Shown here: piece by piece, positions 19,597-28,971 of the stretch
Layout: each line of letters begins with the position of its first letter
Numbering within the stretch: position 1 is the stretch's first letter
Source: Comamonadaceae bacterium
Lineage (GTDB): Bacteria > Pseudomonadota > Gammaproteobacteria > Burkholderiales > Burkholderiaceae_C
DNA length: 64,000 nucleotides
Direction: 5' to 3'
Assembly (NCBI GenBank): GCA_027486555.1
Contig: JAIXOX010000013.1
Coordinates: 44,330 to 108,329, forward strand
Program-made: the position numbers and the translations under genes
The notes under the pieces: model-generated
What the model was told of the DNA's origin: nothing
Database searches by the model: none
What the model saw: the letters and a program-made list of their open reading frames with translations, nothing else

Positions 19597-21266
19597 GTGC
19601 TCACCCCTGTGGGATGAAGGGGATTGGATTTTTCCAAGGGCCAAGGTTTGTAGGTCACTATGGATTGGCCGTGAGGGATGCTGGTGAAATAGTGGACGTG
19701 TTCAAAAACCGCATCAATGATGGACAGTCCATAACCCGATTGCGCCAGCAAGTCGGGTTCTGGCGGCGTGCGCGATGCGCGTTCGGGTGGTTTGAATGCC
19801 TTGCCCTGGTAATGCCACTCAAGCCACAGCCCATTGCGGTCCAAGATGACCAGCAATCGGATGGGCTCGGCGTTGGTCTGTGTTGCCAGACAGGCATGTC
19901 CGATGACATTGCTGGCTGTCTCTGACAGTCCCAATGTCATGTGCTGTTTCCAGTGCACGCGGCTTGTTTCTTCGGCTTGGGTCAGGCATGGGGAAACGAT
20001 GTTTTCAACCCAGGCGCGGATGTCCGGTAAAACCTGAATTTGTGCTTGAAATTGCTTTGAATGGACGACTCTTGAAGGTGGGTTGGGGGCGGTGTAGTGC
20101 AAGGCAATGCATGAGCGGTCGTCAGCGACCCCTGTTGATGCACAGAGTTGCTTGACCAGAGCATTGACCAATGGGGCTTCTTGACCCCGTGGATGAAGGG
20201 CCATGATGTGGGCTATTTTTTGGTAGGCCTCTTGGGCCAAGGGCAGTCCCCAAGCGTCAAGAATGCCATCTGAGACCAGCAGCAAGCGGTCTTCTTGCAA
20301 CAAGGGCACCAAGCAACTGGTGATGGTTTCTGTCTCAATGCCCAGTGGCATCATGTGGCCCGAAATGAACAAAATGTGCCCATCGCAGGCTCTTTGCAGC
20401 AACAGATGAGGTGCGCCGCAATCGACCCATTCGACCATGCCTTGCTGGGTATCAATGTCCGCCAAGCTCAAAGTCAACAGACTTTCACTTTCCTTGAGCA
20501 TGGGCGTGACTTTTTCCCTGAGCTGTTTGAGCACCTGCCTGGGGTTGGCCATGTATTGCAGGGGCCTTAATTGAGAAAGGCTGATTTTGATTCCAGCAGA
20601 AACAATGGCTGCACCCAAACCTTTGCCCATCACATCACCGCTGACCAGACAAACACCGCGCTGTGTTGCCACCACATCGACCAAGTCGCCACTGGCGCCG
20701 TCTTGCGCTTGCGATGCTGCGTGAATCTTTAGCCCTGGAAAATTTTCTTGGGGCAAAGGAAAAAGAAGGTATTTTTGGGCCAGTGTGGCCAGTTTTTGCT
20801 CGTGTAAACGGCGTGTTTGCAATTCTTCGTTTTGCTGCTCCAACAAAATGCGAGCGGCCTTCAAAGCTTCCCGCGTTTGTTGAATGTCCTGCAGTCTTTT
20901 CAGCGTGGCGAAGAAATTTTGTTTCAAAAAGGGTTTGATCAGGATTTGATCGACACCGAGATTGACGGCGCTTGAAAACTCTTCTTGTTTTCCGTGTGCG
21001 GTCATCAAGACACAAGCAACTTGAGGGTGCAGGCGGTGAGCGACCTCAACCAAACTCAATCCCCCCCCATCCGGATGGTGGCTGCCTAAATTCAGGTCTA
21101 CAAAAAAAATATCCCAGTGCGTGTTGTGCAGGGCTTCAAGGGCCAAGTTGGGGGTGCTCACTGCCAGGCAGTGCGCACGGCCCTTGAGCCATGTCTTGAC
21201 CAGATGACGCATGACAGCGTCATCGTCAACCATCAGCACATTCACGGGCGATAACGTTTCTGTCAC
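19593..21266 (-). CDS. response regulator-PP2C (SpoIIE)-HATPase fusion (HsbR/CrsR-like partner-switching regulator)
   Basis: REC: VLMVDDDAVM...FVDLNLG...LIKPF; PP2C: GDLVDVVATQRGVCLVSGDVMGKGLGAA; HATPase: GLSETASNVIGHA...SGYGLSIID. Confidence 0.9.
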   Translation of the reverse strand: MTETLSPVNVLMVDDDAVMRHLVKTWLKGRAHCLAVSTPNLALEALHNTHWDIFFVDLNLGSHHPDGGGLSLVEVAHRLHPQVACVLMTAHGKQEEFSSAVNLGVDQILIKPFLKQNFFATLKRLQDIQQTREALKAARILLEQQNEELQTRRLHEQKLATLAQKYLLFPLPQENFPGLKIHAASQAQDGASGDLVDVVATQRGVCLVSGDVMGKGLGAAIVSAGIKISLSQLRPLQYMANPRQVLKQLREKVTPMLKESESLLTLSLADIDTQQGMVEWVDCGAPHLLLQRACDGHILFISGHMMPLGIETETITSCLVPLLQEDRLLLVSDGILDAWGLPLAQEAYQKIAHIMALHPRGQEAPLVNALVKQLCASTGVADDRSCIALHYTAPNPPSRVVHSKQFQAQIQVLPDIRAWVENIVSPCLTQAEETSRVHWKQHMTLGLSETASNVIGHACLATQTNAEPIRLLVILDRNGLWLEWHYQGKAFKPPERASRTPPEPDLLAQSGYGLSIIDAVFEHVHYFTSIPHGQSIVTYKPWPLEKSNPLHPTGVST

Positions 21267-21338
21267 TTTGATGGGCTTTTGAATTTAGATATGATTAATT
21301 TATTCTTTATTATCCACATTTAAACTAAAAGATTTGAA

Positions 21339-22472
21339 ATGAATGGAGAAATGTTATCGGCTGAGAAGGCTGTCTGGATCAACGCGCGTTTTCTGACACG
21401 GCCTGTGACGGGGGTCGAACGCGTGGCTCGCGAAGTCATTTCTGCTTGGGTGCGCCATCATCTGGACTCACAGGGATGCTGGCGGGGTTCGGGGCAGGTG
21501 GTTCGTTTTGGCTTGATTGCCCCATGTACGGCAGAAGCACTGCCCAACCCTTGGCCAGAACTGCGTTTGTGGCAAACCGGTGTTTTTCAGGGGCATGCTT
21601 GGGAGCAGTGGGATTTGCCACGGTGCACTGCGGGTCATCTTTTGCTCAATCTTTGCAATACCGCCCCACTGTTCAAGCGGCGTCAATGGACGTTTTTGCA
21701 CGATGCACAGACATTTGCTATTCCGCAAAATTTCACGTTTGCGCTGCGTCTTTGGTATCGCTTGATGTTTCGGACGGTGGCCCGTTTGGGCTTGGGGGTG
21801 TTGACCAATTCAGCGTTTTCAGCAAACGAGTTGGTCAAATTTCTGGGTGTGAACCGATCTCGATTGACTGTGGCCCATTTGGGGGCTGATCACATGGCGC
21901 GTGTGACGCCCGATTTGACCCCAAGACTCAAAACCTTGATGGACGCGTTGGCCGATCGACCCTTTGTGCTGGCAGTGTCGAGTGACAACCCGAATAAGAA
22001 TTTTTTGAGCGTGATCAAGGCCTTGGAGTTGATGGGGTCGAACGCGCCCGCTTGCGTCATTGTGGGAAAAGAAAATAACCGGGTTTTCTCTCGCAGCACG
22101 CTCAGCACCGAAAAAATTCACCATTTGGGATATGTCAGTGATGCGGAATTGGTGACCCTTTACCGACGCGCCACTGCCATGGCCTACCCCTCTTTTTATG
22201 AAGGTTTTGGCTTGCCACCCTTGGAGGCCATGTGGAACGGTTGCCCTGTTGTGGTCTCTCACACATCGGCATTGCCCGAGATCAATGCAGATTCGGCGCT
22301 TTACTGTGATCCGGATGACCCCGCCTCCTTGGCAAAGGCTCTGATTTCCTTGGTGAACGACCCTGTTCTTCGTCGGCTAATGAGTCAGCGCGGCCAAGAC
22401 AGGGCAAGGACTTTTGTCTGGCGACAGACGGCCAAAGTCATTTTGGAGGCCGTCACCGCGCCATGCCGATGA
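21339..22472 (+). CDS. glycosyltransferase family 4 (GT-B)
   Basis: NARFLTRPVTGVERVARE; YPSFYEGFGLPPLEAMWNGCPVVVSHTSALPE. Confidence 0.93.
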   Translation: MNGEMLSAEKAVWINARFLTRPVTGVERVAREVISAWVRHHLDSQGCWRGSGQVVRFGLIAPCTAEALPNPWPELRLWQTGVFQGHAWEQWDLPRCTAGHLLLNLCNTAPLFKRRQWTFLHDAQTFAIPQNFTFALRLWYRLMFRTVARLGLGVLTNSAFSANELVKFLGVNRSRLTVAHLGADHMARVTPDLTPRLKTLMDALADRPFVLAVSSDNPNKNFLSVIKALELMGSNAPACVIVGKENNRVFSRSTLSTEKIHHLGYVSDAELVTLYRRATAMAYPSFYEGFGLPPLEAMWNGCPVVVSHTSALPEINADSALYCDPDDPASLAKALISLVNDPVLRRLMSQRGQDRARTFVWRQTAKVILEAVTAPCR

Positions 22473-22482
22473 CCCTTTGAAT

Positions 22483-23694
22483 TCATGTGGTTCTGTTTGA
22501 GATTTCAAAGGCGGGTGTTTGGCTTGCCTTGAGGGCCTCATTGACGGCCCGTGCAAAGCTGGCTTTGAAGGCGGGGACAGAAAAAATTTGGGCATGCTGA
22601 CAAATTTTTTCCGGATCAAGTTCCGCGCTAATCCTTTCAAATTGCCACACTGCATCTGACAAACTGTCTGGCGTTTGTTCATGAAAAAAAACACCCGTGG
22701 GGTAAATACCTTGTTGTGGGTTGCCAGGCCAAGGAATGACGGTTTCCAGCGCGCCACCCCGACCGTATGCAATCACTGGCGTCCCACAAGCCTGGGCCTC
22801 GACGGGGACGATGCCAAAGTCTTCTTCGGAGGGGAAAATAAATGCCCGCGCCTTGGACAAATAGGCCCGAACTTGTTCGGGCGGCAAAAAGCCTGTGAAG
22901 GTGACATTGGGTCCCGCTTTGCTCCGAATTTTGGCCATTTCAGGACCATCACCCATGAGGATCAGCCGCTTGTCAGGCATGCTGGTGAACGCTTGGGCAA
23001 CCAGATCAATGCGTTTGAAGGGCACAAATCGGCCTGCACAAACGTAAAAATCTTCGCGTTCAGTCTCCAAACAGAACAAGTCGGTGTCCACAGGCGGTGG
23101 GATCACGATGGGGGTGCGTCGGTAGTATTTGGCAATGCGCTTGGCCACAAATTTGGAGTTGGCGATGAACTGGTCAACGCCATTGGCACTTTGTATGTCC
23201 CAGCCTCGGATGCGGTGAAGTTGCCAGCGGGCAAACCAAGATTTCAGCCCCCGCTCCAGGTTCATCTCGCGCAGGTATTCGTGGTAGTGGTCCCATGCAT
23301 AACGCATGGGGGAATGACAATAACAGACATGGGTTTGATTGGGGCCTGTCAACACACCTTTGGCAACGCTGTAGTGGCTGGAGATGATCAAGTCATAACT
23401 GCTGAGGTCAAGTTGTTCAATGGCCAGTGGCATCAGAGGCAACATTTTTCGGTAATGGATGCGGGCACCTGGAATTTTTTGCAGAAAACTGGTGATGGGT
23501 GTTTTGCCGCGCAAAAAATGCCGCTGGTCGTCTTTTACAAAATCAATCAACGAAAAGACATCGGCATCAGGGTAAAGGTCAATGATGTGCTCGAGCACAC
23601 GCTCGGCCCCACCGTAGATCACCAACCAGTCATGAACGATGGCCACTTTAAGGGGCGGTGCACTCAGCGTTTTCAATTCATGAGCGGTGTGCAT
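22483..23694 (-). CDS. glycosyltransferase family 4 (WbaZ-like)
   Basis: VHDWLVIYGGAERVLEHI; FIFPSEEDFGIVPVEAQACGTPVIAYGRGGALETV. Confidence 0.93.
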   Translation of the reverse strand: MHTAHELKTLSAPPLKVAIVHDWLVIYGGAERVLEHIIDLYPDADVFSLIDFVKDDQRHFLRGKTPITSFLQKIPGARIHYRKMLPLMPLAIEQLDLSSYDLIISSHYSVAKGVLTGPNQTHVCYCHSPMRYAWDHYHEYLREMNLERGLKSWFARWQLHRIRGWDIQSANGVDQFIANSKFVAKRIAKYYRRTPIVIPPPVDTDLFCLETEREDFYVCAGRFVPFKRIDLVAQAFTSMPDKRLILMGDGPEMAKIRSKAGPNVTFTGFLPPEQVRAYLSKARAFIFPSEEDFGIVPVEAQACGTPVIAYGRGGALETVIPWPGNPQQGIYPTGVFFHEQTPDSLSDAVWQFERISAELDPEKICQHAQIFSVPAFKASFARAVNEALKASQTPAFEISNRTT

Positions 23695-24889
23695 GCACAG
23701 CCTCGAATAAATCGGTGAATTGCTTCAAACGGCGTTGTGCTGTGAAGGCTTGTGCTTTTTGACGTGCTTGCAGACCCATGGCGTGCCAGCGACCGTGTTC
23801 TTGATCCAGCTCAAAGATGACGCGGGCCAAGTCGTGTGCATTGCCTGGCTCGAAGAAGGCACCACTGACACCCTCTTCAATCAATTCAACACTGCCGCCA
23901 TGTCGACTGGCAACGCAAGCTTTGGCTGCAGATGCGGCCTCCAAGATGACGTTGCCAAGTGCTTCGTATGAATTGCTTGGAAATACCAAGGCATCCACGT
24001 CTGGCCACAAGGTGTCAGGCTCAATGTATCCACGCCATTGAAGGTCGAGCATGGGGTATTGCGTTTGCCAACGTTCAATGTCTTGGCTTGGTCCTTTGCC
24101 AGCCAGCACCCATTGAACAGGGAAGCCTTTCAAGCGCAAAATATCTGCGGCTGCCAGCAGCACATCCAAGCCTTTGGCTTGGTCGAGTCTGCCCAAAAAT
24201 CCCAATGTGAGCGGGCCGGTGCGTTCCCATTTTGTCGTGTGTGGAGGGTTTTTTTGCGGGTTGAGGGCGTTGTAGATGACTTGCCCGCGGGCTTGCCTGA
24301 ACAAGCCGTGTTCAAGGTGAAGTTGCAAAATGAATTGGCTGACCCCCACCACGGCGCAGACCGAGTCGGTGTGCTTGGCGCGTGGTGCGGTCAGCCAACG
24401 GCATTCGCTGCACCTGCGTTCATGCTGGCCACAAACGCGCCCGTTCTTGTAGAGCACAGTACGGGGGCATAAAAGTGAAAAATCATGCAAAACATGCACG
24501 ATGGGCAAATTCAATGTCTGCAATGCAGGCCAAATACCGGAGGAAAACCCCTGCAGGTTGTGCGTGTTGATGATGTCCAGATTTTTTTCGCGTGCCCATT
24601 GCCCAACCTGTTGAACCATCCAGGGATTGGACGTGTCCAAAGCATGCCAAACCAGCCGTCGAAGTAAAGAGGGTGGTTTTTGGCCACGCTCATAAGGCCA
24701 GTACATGTTTTGAAGGGGAACGCGATGGATGTGGGCTTCATCGGCCACGGGCGCTTGAGGTGCCCGCAGTGTCAAAACAAAGACATCCAAGCCTTGATCG
24801 CGCAAACCATCCACCAATTGTTTTGCCATGGTCTCTGCGCCACCGATGGCCGTTGGCGGATAAAGGGCTGAGATCACTCCTATGCGCAC
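23678..24889 (-). CDS. glycosyltransferase family 4
   Basis: YPPTAIGGAETMAKQLVDGL; LGFLGRLDQAKGLDVLL; FPSNSYEALGNVILEAASAAK. Confidence 0.93.
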   Translation of the reverse strand: MRIGVISALYPPTAIGGAETMAKQLVDGLRDQGLDVFVLTLRAPQAPVADEAHIHRVPLQNMYWPYERGQKPPSLLRRLVWHALDTSNPWMVQQVGQWAREKNLDIINTHNLQGFSSGIWPALQTLNLPIVHVLHDFSLLCPRTVLYKNGRVCGQHERRCSECRWLTAPRAKHTDSVCAVVGVSQFILQLHLEHGLFRQARGQVIYNALNPQKNPPHTTKWERTGPLTLGFLGRLDQAKGLDVLLAAADILRLKGFPVQWVLAGKGPSQDIERWQTQYPMLDLQWRGYIEPDTLWPDVDALVFPSNSYEALGNVILEAASAAKACVASRHGGSVELIEEGVSGAFFEPGNAHDLARVIFELDQEHGRWHAMGLQARQKAQAFTAQRRLKQFTDLFEAVHAHRS

Positions 24890-24891
24890 GG

Positions 24892-25287
24892 TCAGGGGGC
24901 CACTGTTCGCTGGTGCCGTGACAGAGATTCAAGGGTAGTCATCCAAATTTTCTGGACCATCGGGCTCAATCGCCTGCACGCCAATTCGTCCGACATGACA
25001 ACAGCTGATTCAAAAGCTTCGAACACTTTGGCTTGTTGATCAAAACCCAGAATTTTCAAACTGGGCAGTTGCGAGTGAGTCAGTCGCCTCAGGCTGTTGA
25101 AGTCATTTGAATTGGCTCGCATGTTCACATCAGAGACGTGTTCACGCAAAGCAGTTTCAAGCAATGCAATGATTTCGCCCATGAGGACTTCATCGTGATC
25201 CAGTCTTGACAGGCCCAAGGCCGGCTGCCAGGCCATGGTGTCATGCACCTTGGAGCTTGCGTTGAATGAAAGGATCATTTTTCCCAT
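24892..25287 (-). CDS. small Hpt-like protein (divergent histidine phosphotransfer domain)
   Basis: LRRLTHSQLPSLKILGF: His followed by Leu-Gly at +9/+10 as in Hpt domains, but lacking the canonical K-G; adjacent to STAS gene. Confidence 0.55.
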   Translation of the reverse strand: MGKMILSFNASSKVHDTMAWQPALGLSRLDHDEVLMGEIIALLETALREHVSDVNMRANSNDFNSLRRLTHSQLPSLKILGFDQQAKVFEAFESAVVMSDELACRRLSPMVQKIWMTTLESLSRHQRTVAP

Positions 25288-25616
25288 GATTTCAAGGCCT
25301 CAGATTTGTCGTTGTAAATGTCAAAGACGCGGTGCATGCGCACCACCTCTAAAAGCATGACCACTGGCTTTTGAAGGTTGCAGAGCTTGATTTGTCCTGC
25401 TTGCCCTTCCATTTCACGCAGCATCCAGACCAATGCCCCCAGGCCCGAACTGTCTAGGAATTCGATGTGCTCAAGATTCATCAAAAGACAAGGGCTGTCT
25501 TTGATGCGTTCGCGCAGCATGTCTTTGAATACCGCCACGTTGGATGCATCCAGCGACTTGATTCTGGGGGTCAGTTCATTGATGCCATCGTGCAGGACTT
25601 GGCTAAATTCGATCAT
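25275..25616 (-). CDS. STAS-domain anti-anti-sigma factor
   Basis: LMNLEHIEFLDSSGLGALVWMLREMEGQAGQIKLCNLQKPVVMLLEVVRMHRVFDIY. Confidence 0.92.
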   Translation of the reverse strand: MIEFSQVLHDGINELTPRIKSLDASNVAVFKDMLRERIKDSPCLLMNLEHIEFLDSSGLGALVWMLREMEGQAGQIKLCNLQKPVVMLLEVVRMHRVFDIYNDKSEALKSWEK

Positions 25617-25617
25617 G

Positions 25618-27117
25618 TCAGGTCTTTATGGCTTGAAGTTTGACGGGGTTGGAAGGGGCAAGGATTTTGTTTAAATACCGCCAGATCAATCCCCATTGGT
25701 AGGTCCATTCATGGGAGCGGGTTTCCTGGTATCGATCAAGAACCATGCTTTGAAGTGGATCGTTTTCTTGGATACCCACAACCCATTCTTCTTGCAGCAA
25801 TCCGCAGTTTTTTTGAGCCAACCACCGTTGGTGTGCATGGGGCAACTGCGACCATTGGTCAAGGCTTCTAGGTCGGGGCCCGATGAGCTGGCATTTGCCC
25901 ATCAAGACGCCCGGTAAATTGGGCAGTACAAAACCCACCAAGTGTTTCCAGCCAAGGGTGCAAGGGTGTGCCCCTAGCCAGCTGATGAATGCCACCGTCG
26001 GTATGGCCATGTGGCTGATGTCTGGCCCAACCAAAAGAATGATTTTTGGGCCTGCTCGAACCGTGGCCGACGCGGTGGCCGCCAACAGAAAAATGGGGGC
26101 GAGCAGGAGCACCACCATGAGCGCCAATGTGCGTTCAGTGAAGGTGTTGACGACGCTGCGCCATTTCAAAGTGGCGTTGCCGTGCGCCAAAATGAGCGCA
26201 TCGAAGATGGTCATGCGCGCTTGGTGTTTGCGGCTCCAGATCACGCCTCTGAACACCACGCATTCATGCAAGTCCAGTGAATCACCAATCCAGCTGTCAG
26301 GTCCAATTTGGGTTTCAGACATGCGGCAACTGTGACCAACGTAGGTGCGCCCACTGAGGGCAACAGCCGGTCCGATTTGGCAATTTTTTTCGATTTCAAC
26401 ATCGGGCCCGGCGTAGAACGGGGCGATGATTTCAGCTGTTGGGTGAATGATGACGTTTCTGGACACGAAAATGCCAGGCTCTACTTCGCTGGCATCCAAA
26501 ACCACTGGAAATGACCTGTTGAGCATGCGCGGTATGGCGTTCAAGATGGCATGGCCATCCATCAGGCTGAGCGCTTGCACGGGCAATCGTGAATTGCAAG
26601 TCGCCGCCAAAGCTTGGGACCAGTCATACCATTGGTGTGCTGCACTCATGTGTTGGCAAAGTCGGCGGTCCAGCCAAGCCCAGCACCAAAGATCGTTGAA
26701 ATCGGAGGTGTTTGTCTCTCGTGGTTCCAGCAGTGTGCCCGGCTGTGCCGTGTGCGTTGAAGGCATCCGCATCAAGGAGCAAGTGGTGGCCAACAAAAAA
26801 GGCTCATGTGGCGGTGCAAGGTCCACCAAACGAGCAAAGGCTTGGTGCGGTCCAGACAAGGAGTGCCATGTGATGTGGCATCCCCACTGAAGTCCCGATT
26901 GCAGTTGTGCTTTGCATTGTTCGGGCTCATCCCAACCTATGCAGGTGATGTGTGTGATGCCCGCCTCGACCAAAGCTTGTACAGCAAAGACGAGCGGTGT
27001 TTTGCCCAGTAAGGGGGTCAGGTGCAGCGGGAATTCCTGGGCCAGTGGTGTTCGCTCTGTGTCATCTGCAGGGGAACCAGCGATCAAGATGGCGCACAGT
27101 TTGTGTGCGGCGCTCAT
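25618..27117 (-). CDS. multidomain EPS protein: degenerate nucleotidyltransferase + left-handed beta-helix + TM/sugar-transferase-like C-terminus
   Basis: N-term PLLGKTPLVFAVQALVEAGITHI; hexapeptide-like IIHPTAEIIAPFYAGPDVEIEKNCQIGPAVAL; C-term GKCQLIGPRPRSLDQW resembles the sugar-transferase SLVGPRP motif. Confidence 0.7.
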   Translation of the reverse strand: MSAAHKLCAILIAGSPADDTERTPLAQEFPLHLTPLLGKTPLVFAVQALVEAGITHITCIGWDEPEQCKAQLQSGLQWGCHITWHSLSGPHQAFARLVDLAPPHEPFLLATTCSLMRMPSTHTAQPGTLLEPRETNTSDFNDLWCWAWLDRRLCQHMSAAHQWYDWSQALAATCNSRLPVQALSLMDGHAILNAIPRMLNRSFPVVLDASEVEPGIFVSRNVIIHPTAEIIAPFYAGPDVEIEKNCQIGPAVALSGRTYVGHSCRMSETQIGPDSWIGDSLDLHECVVFRGVIWSRKHQARMTIFDALILAHGNATLKWRSVVNTFTERTLALMVVLLLAPIFLLAATASATVRAGPKIILLVGPDISHMAIPTVAFISWLGAHPCTLGWKHLVGFVLPNLPGVLMGKCQLIGPRPRSLDQWSQLPHAHQRWLAQKNCGLLQEEWVVGIQENDPLQSMVLDRYQETRSHEWTYQWGLIWRYLNKILAPSNPVKLQAIKT

Positions 27118-27866
27118 CAATAGGCCCCTTTGCCTTGAATGACCGCAGGAATGGTTTTGATCAGCAGCCAAATGTCGACCCAGACGCTTTGGCTGTCCAC
27201 GTAATGGATGTCCATTTCGACCTGTTTTGCAAATGGAATGTCGCCACGCCCTTCAACCTGCCAATAGCAGGTGAGACCAGGTTTGACGTCCAGTCGTCTG
27301 CGATCAGCGAGCTTGTATTTCAGGACTTCTTCGGGAATGGGTGGTCTCGGTCCCACCAGTGACATATCCCCCTTGAGAACGGACCACAACTGTGGCAATT
27401 CGTCGATGCTTGTTTTTCGCAACCAGCGCCCGATCGGGGTGATGCGTGGATCACCATTGATTTTGAAGGTGACACCATCCTTGTGGTGGTTTTGTGAACG
27501 CAATCGTTCTTTCAGCGCTTCTGCGTTGCAAACCATGGATCGGAACTTGGGAAAGTCAAATTCTCGACCCCATTGGCCCACGCGTTTTTGTACAAAAAAG
27601 ATGGGGCCACGATCATGCCATCCAATGGCGCAGGCCACCATTAAAAAAACCGGTGACAAAACCAAGAGGCCAGCGGATGCTCCTGAAATATCAATGGAAC
27701 GCTTAAGTATTCTCGCCAGAGCCATCGTGCCATACCAGGCATTTCGTTTCCACAGGCCACGCCAATGAAGCCAACTCCTTGGACCTGCGGCAGAGTAACG
27801 GTCTTCAAGGGCCTTGAGTAAATGGGGTCTGTTGACTGCAACGGTTGATTTCATCGTGCGATGCAT
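27117..27866 (-). CDS. exopolysaccharide initiating sugar transferase (undecaprenyl-phosphate glycose phosphotransferase)
   Basis: KRSIDISGASAGLLVLSP, FVQKRVGQWGREFDFPKFRSM, DELPQLWSVLKGDMSLVGPRPPIPEE. Confidence 0.95.
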   Translation of the reverse strand: MHRTMKSTVAVNRPHLLKALEDRYSAAGPRSWLHWRGLWKRNAWYGTMALARILKRSIDISGASAGLLVLSPVFLMVACAIGWHDRGPIFFVQKRVGQWGREFDFPKFRSMVCNAEALKERLRSQNHHKDGVTFKINGDPRITPIGRWLRKTSIDELPQLWSVLKGDMSLVGPRPPIPEEVLKYKLADRRRLDVKPGLTCYWQVEGRGDIPFAKQVEMDIHYVDSQSVWVDIWLLIKTIPAVIQGKGAY

Positions 27867-28019
27867 TTAAATTTTGGTATTAGTGTCCTTTTAATAATAC
27901 TACAAAAGAGAGTTTTTTTGAAAATTTTGATACCGGATTCCGGGGGTGTTCAACCCGATCTGAGCACCCACGACGGGCGAGTCAAGGCCGTTAGATAAGA
28001 CGGGTGCGTCTTGTCCTTG

Positions 28020-28958
28020 TCAGCTCGTCGGCTGGTTCAGATGGTTTTCAATGTGACGGGCCAAAATTTCAGGCTGGTCGTGGTGGAGCATGTGGCCTGC
28101 ATCTTCAATAACAGCCATTTGAAATTTCGGCACAGACTGCAATCTTTCGTGGTACTCGGCCAATGTGTATTTGCCTTTCCACCATTGTTCAAGCGAGTTG
28201 TCGCTGGCTTCAACAGCGAGCAGCGGTGCTGAAATTTTTTTGTAAAGTTCCAGTGATTCTTGCTTTTGAAAAAGATAAGGATTGACCACTTTGTGAGCTG
28301 AATCGCCCAGAATGTGCCAATGACCCTCTTGGTCGGGTCGTGCCCAGTGATGGGCCAACCAGAGTGCTTTGTCCATCGGCAAACGTCGGTTGGTTTTGAC
28401 CAAGCGCGCGGCGACACCTTCGGCGTTGGGATAGGGTTTGAGCTTTTTTTCAATCAAGCTGGCGGGTTGAATGTCGTCCAACCACTGCGCCAGACGGCCG
28501 GGTGCTTGCGAGGGTTGGGTCTGGGCCATGCCAAAACCCTCAAGGTTGACCAATTTTCGGATGCGATGTGGTCGTGCGCCTGCGTACATCATCACCACAT
28601 TGCCGCCCATGCTGTGCCCCACCAGATCCACCTGCTGTCCGGGGTAGAGGGCATCGAGAAGGGCATCAAGGTCGGCCAGGTAGTCGGGAAACCAATAGCT
28701 GTCGGTGACTGGCGATTCGGTCAGGCCATAGCCCCGCCAATCCATGGCGATGATGGGACGTTGGCTGACAAAATCCTCGCTGAATGCGTCGACCATGAAT
28801 TGGTAGGAAGCGGCCACGTCCATCCACCCGTGTGCCAGTACCAGCGGGGTGGCTTGGGGTGTCAAACTGCCCCAATGACGGACGTGATAGCGGCAGCCGC
28901 GCAGCGGCACCCACTGACTTTGTGATGGTCGTTGAACTTGGTACATACTTTGAATCAT
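28020..28958 (-). CDS. alpha/beta hydrolase
   Basis: LAHGWMDVAASYQFMVD, DLVGHSMGGNVVMMYAG, AGHMLHHDQPE. Confidence 0.92.
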   Translation of the reverse strand: MIQSMYQVQRPSQSQWVPLRGCRYHVRHWGSLTPQATPLVLAHGWMDVAASYQFMVDAFSEDFVSQRPIIAMDWRGYGLTESPVTDSYWFPDYLADLDALLDALYPGQQVDLVGHSMGGNVVMMYAGARPHRIRKLVNLEGFGMAQTQPSQAPGRLAQWLDDIQPASLIEKKLKPYPNAEGVAARLVKTNRRLPMDKALWLAHHWARPDQEGHWHILGDSAHKVVNPYLFQKQESLELYKKISAPLLAVEASDNSLEQWWKGKYTLAEYHERLQSVPKFQMAVIEDAGHMLHHDQPEILARHIENHLNQPTS

Positions 28959-28971
28959 AAGGAGACACACG

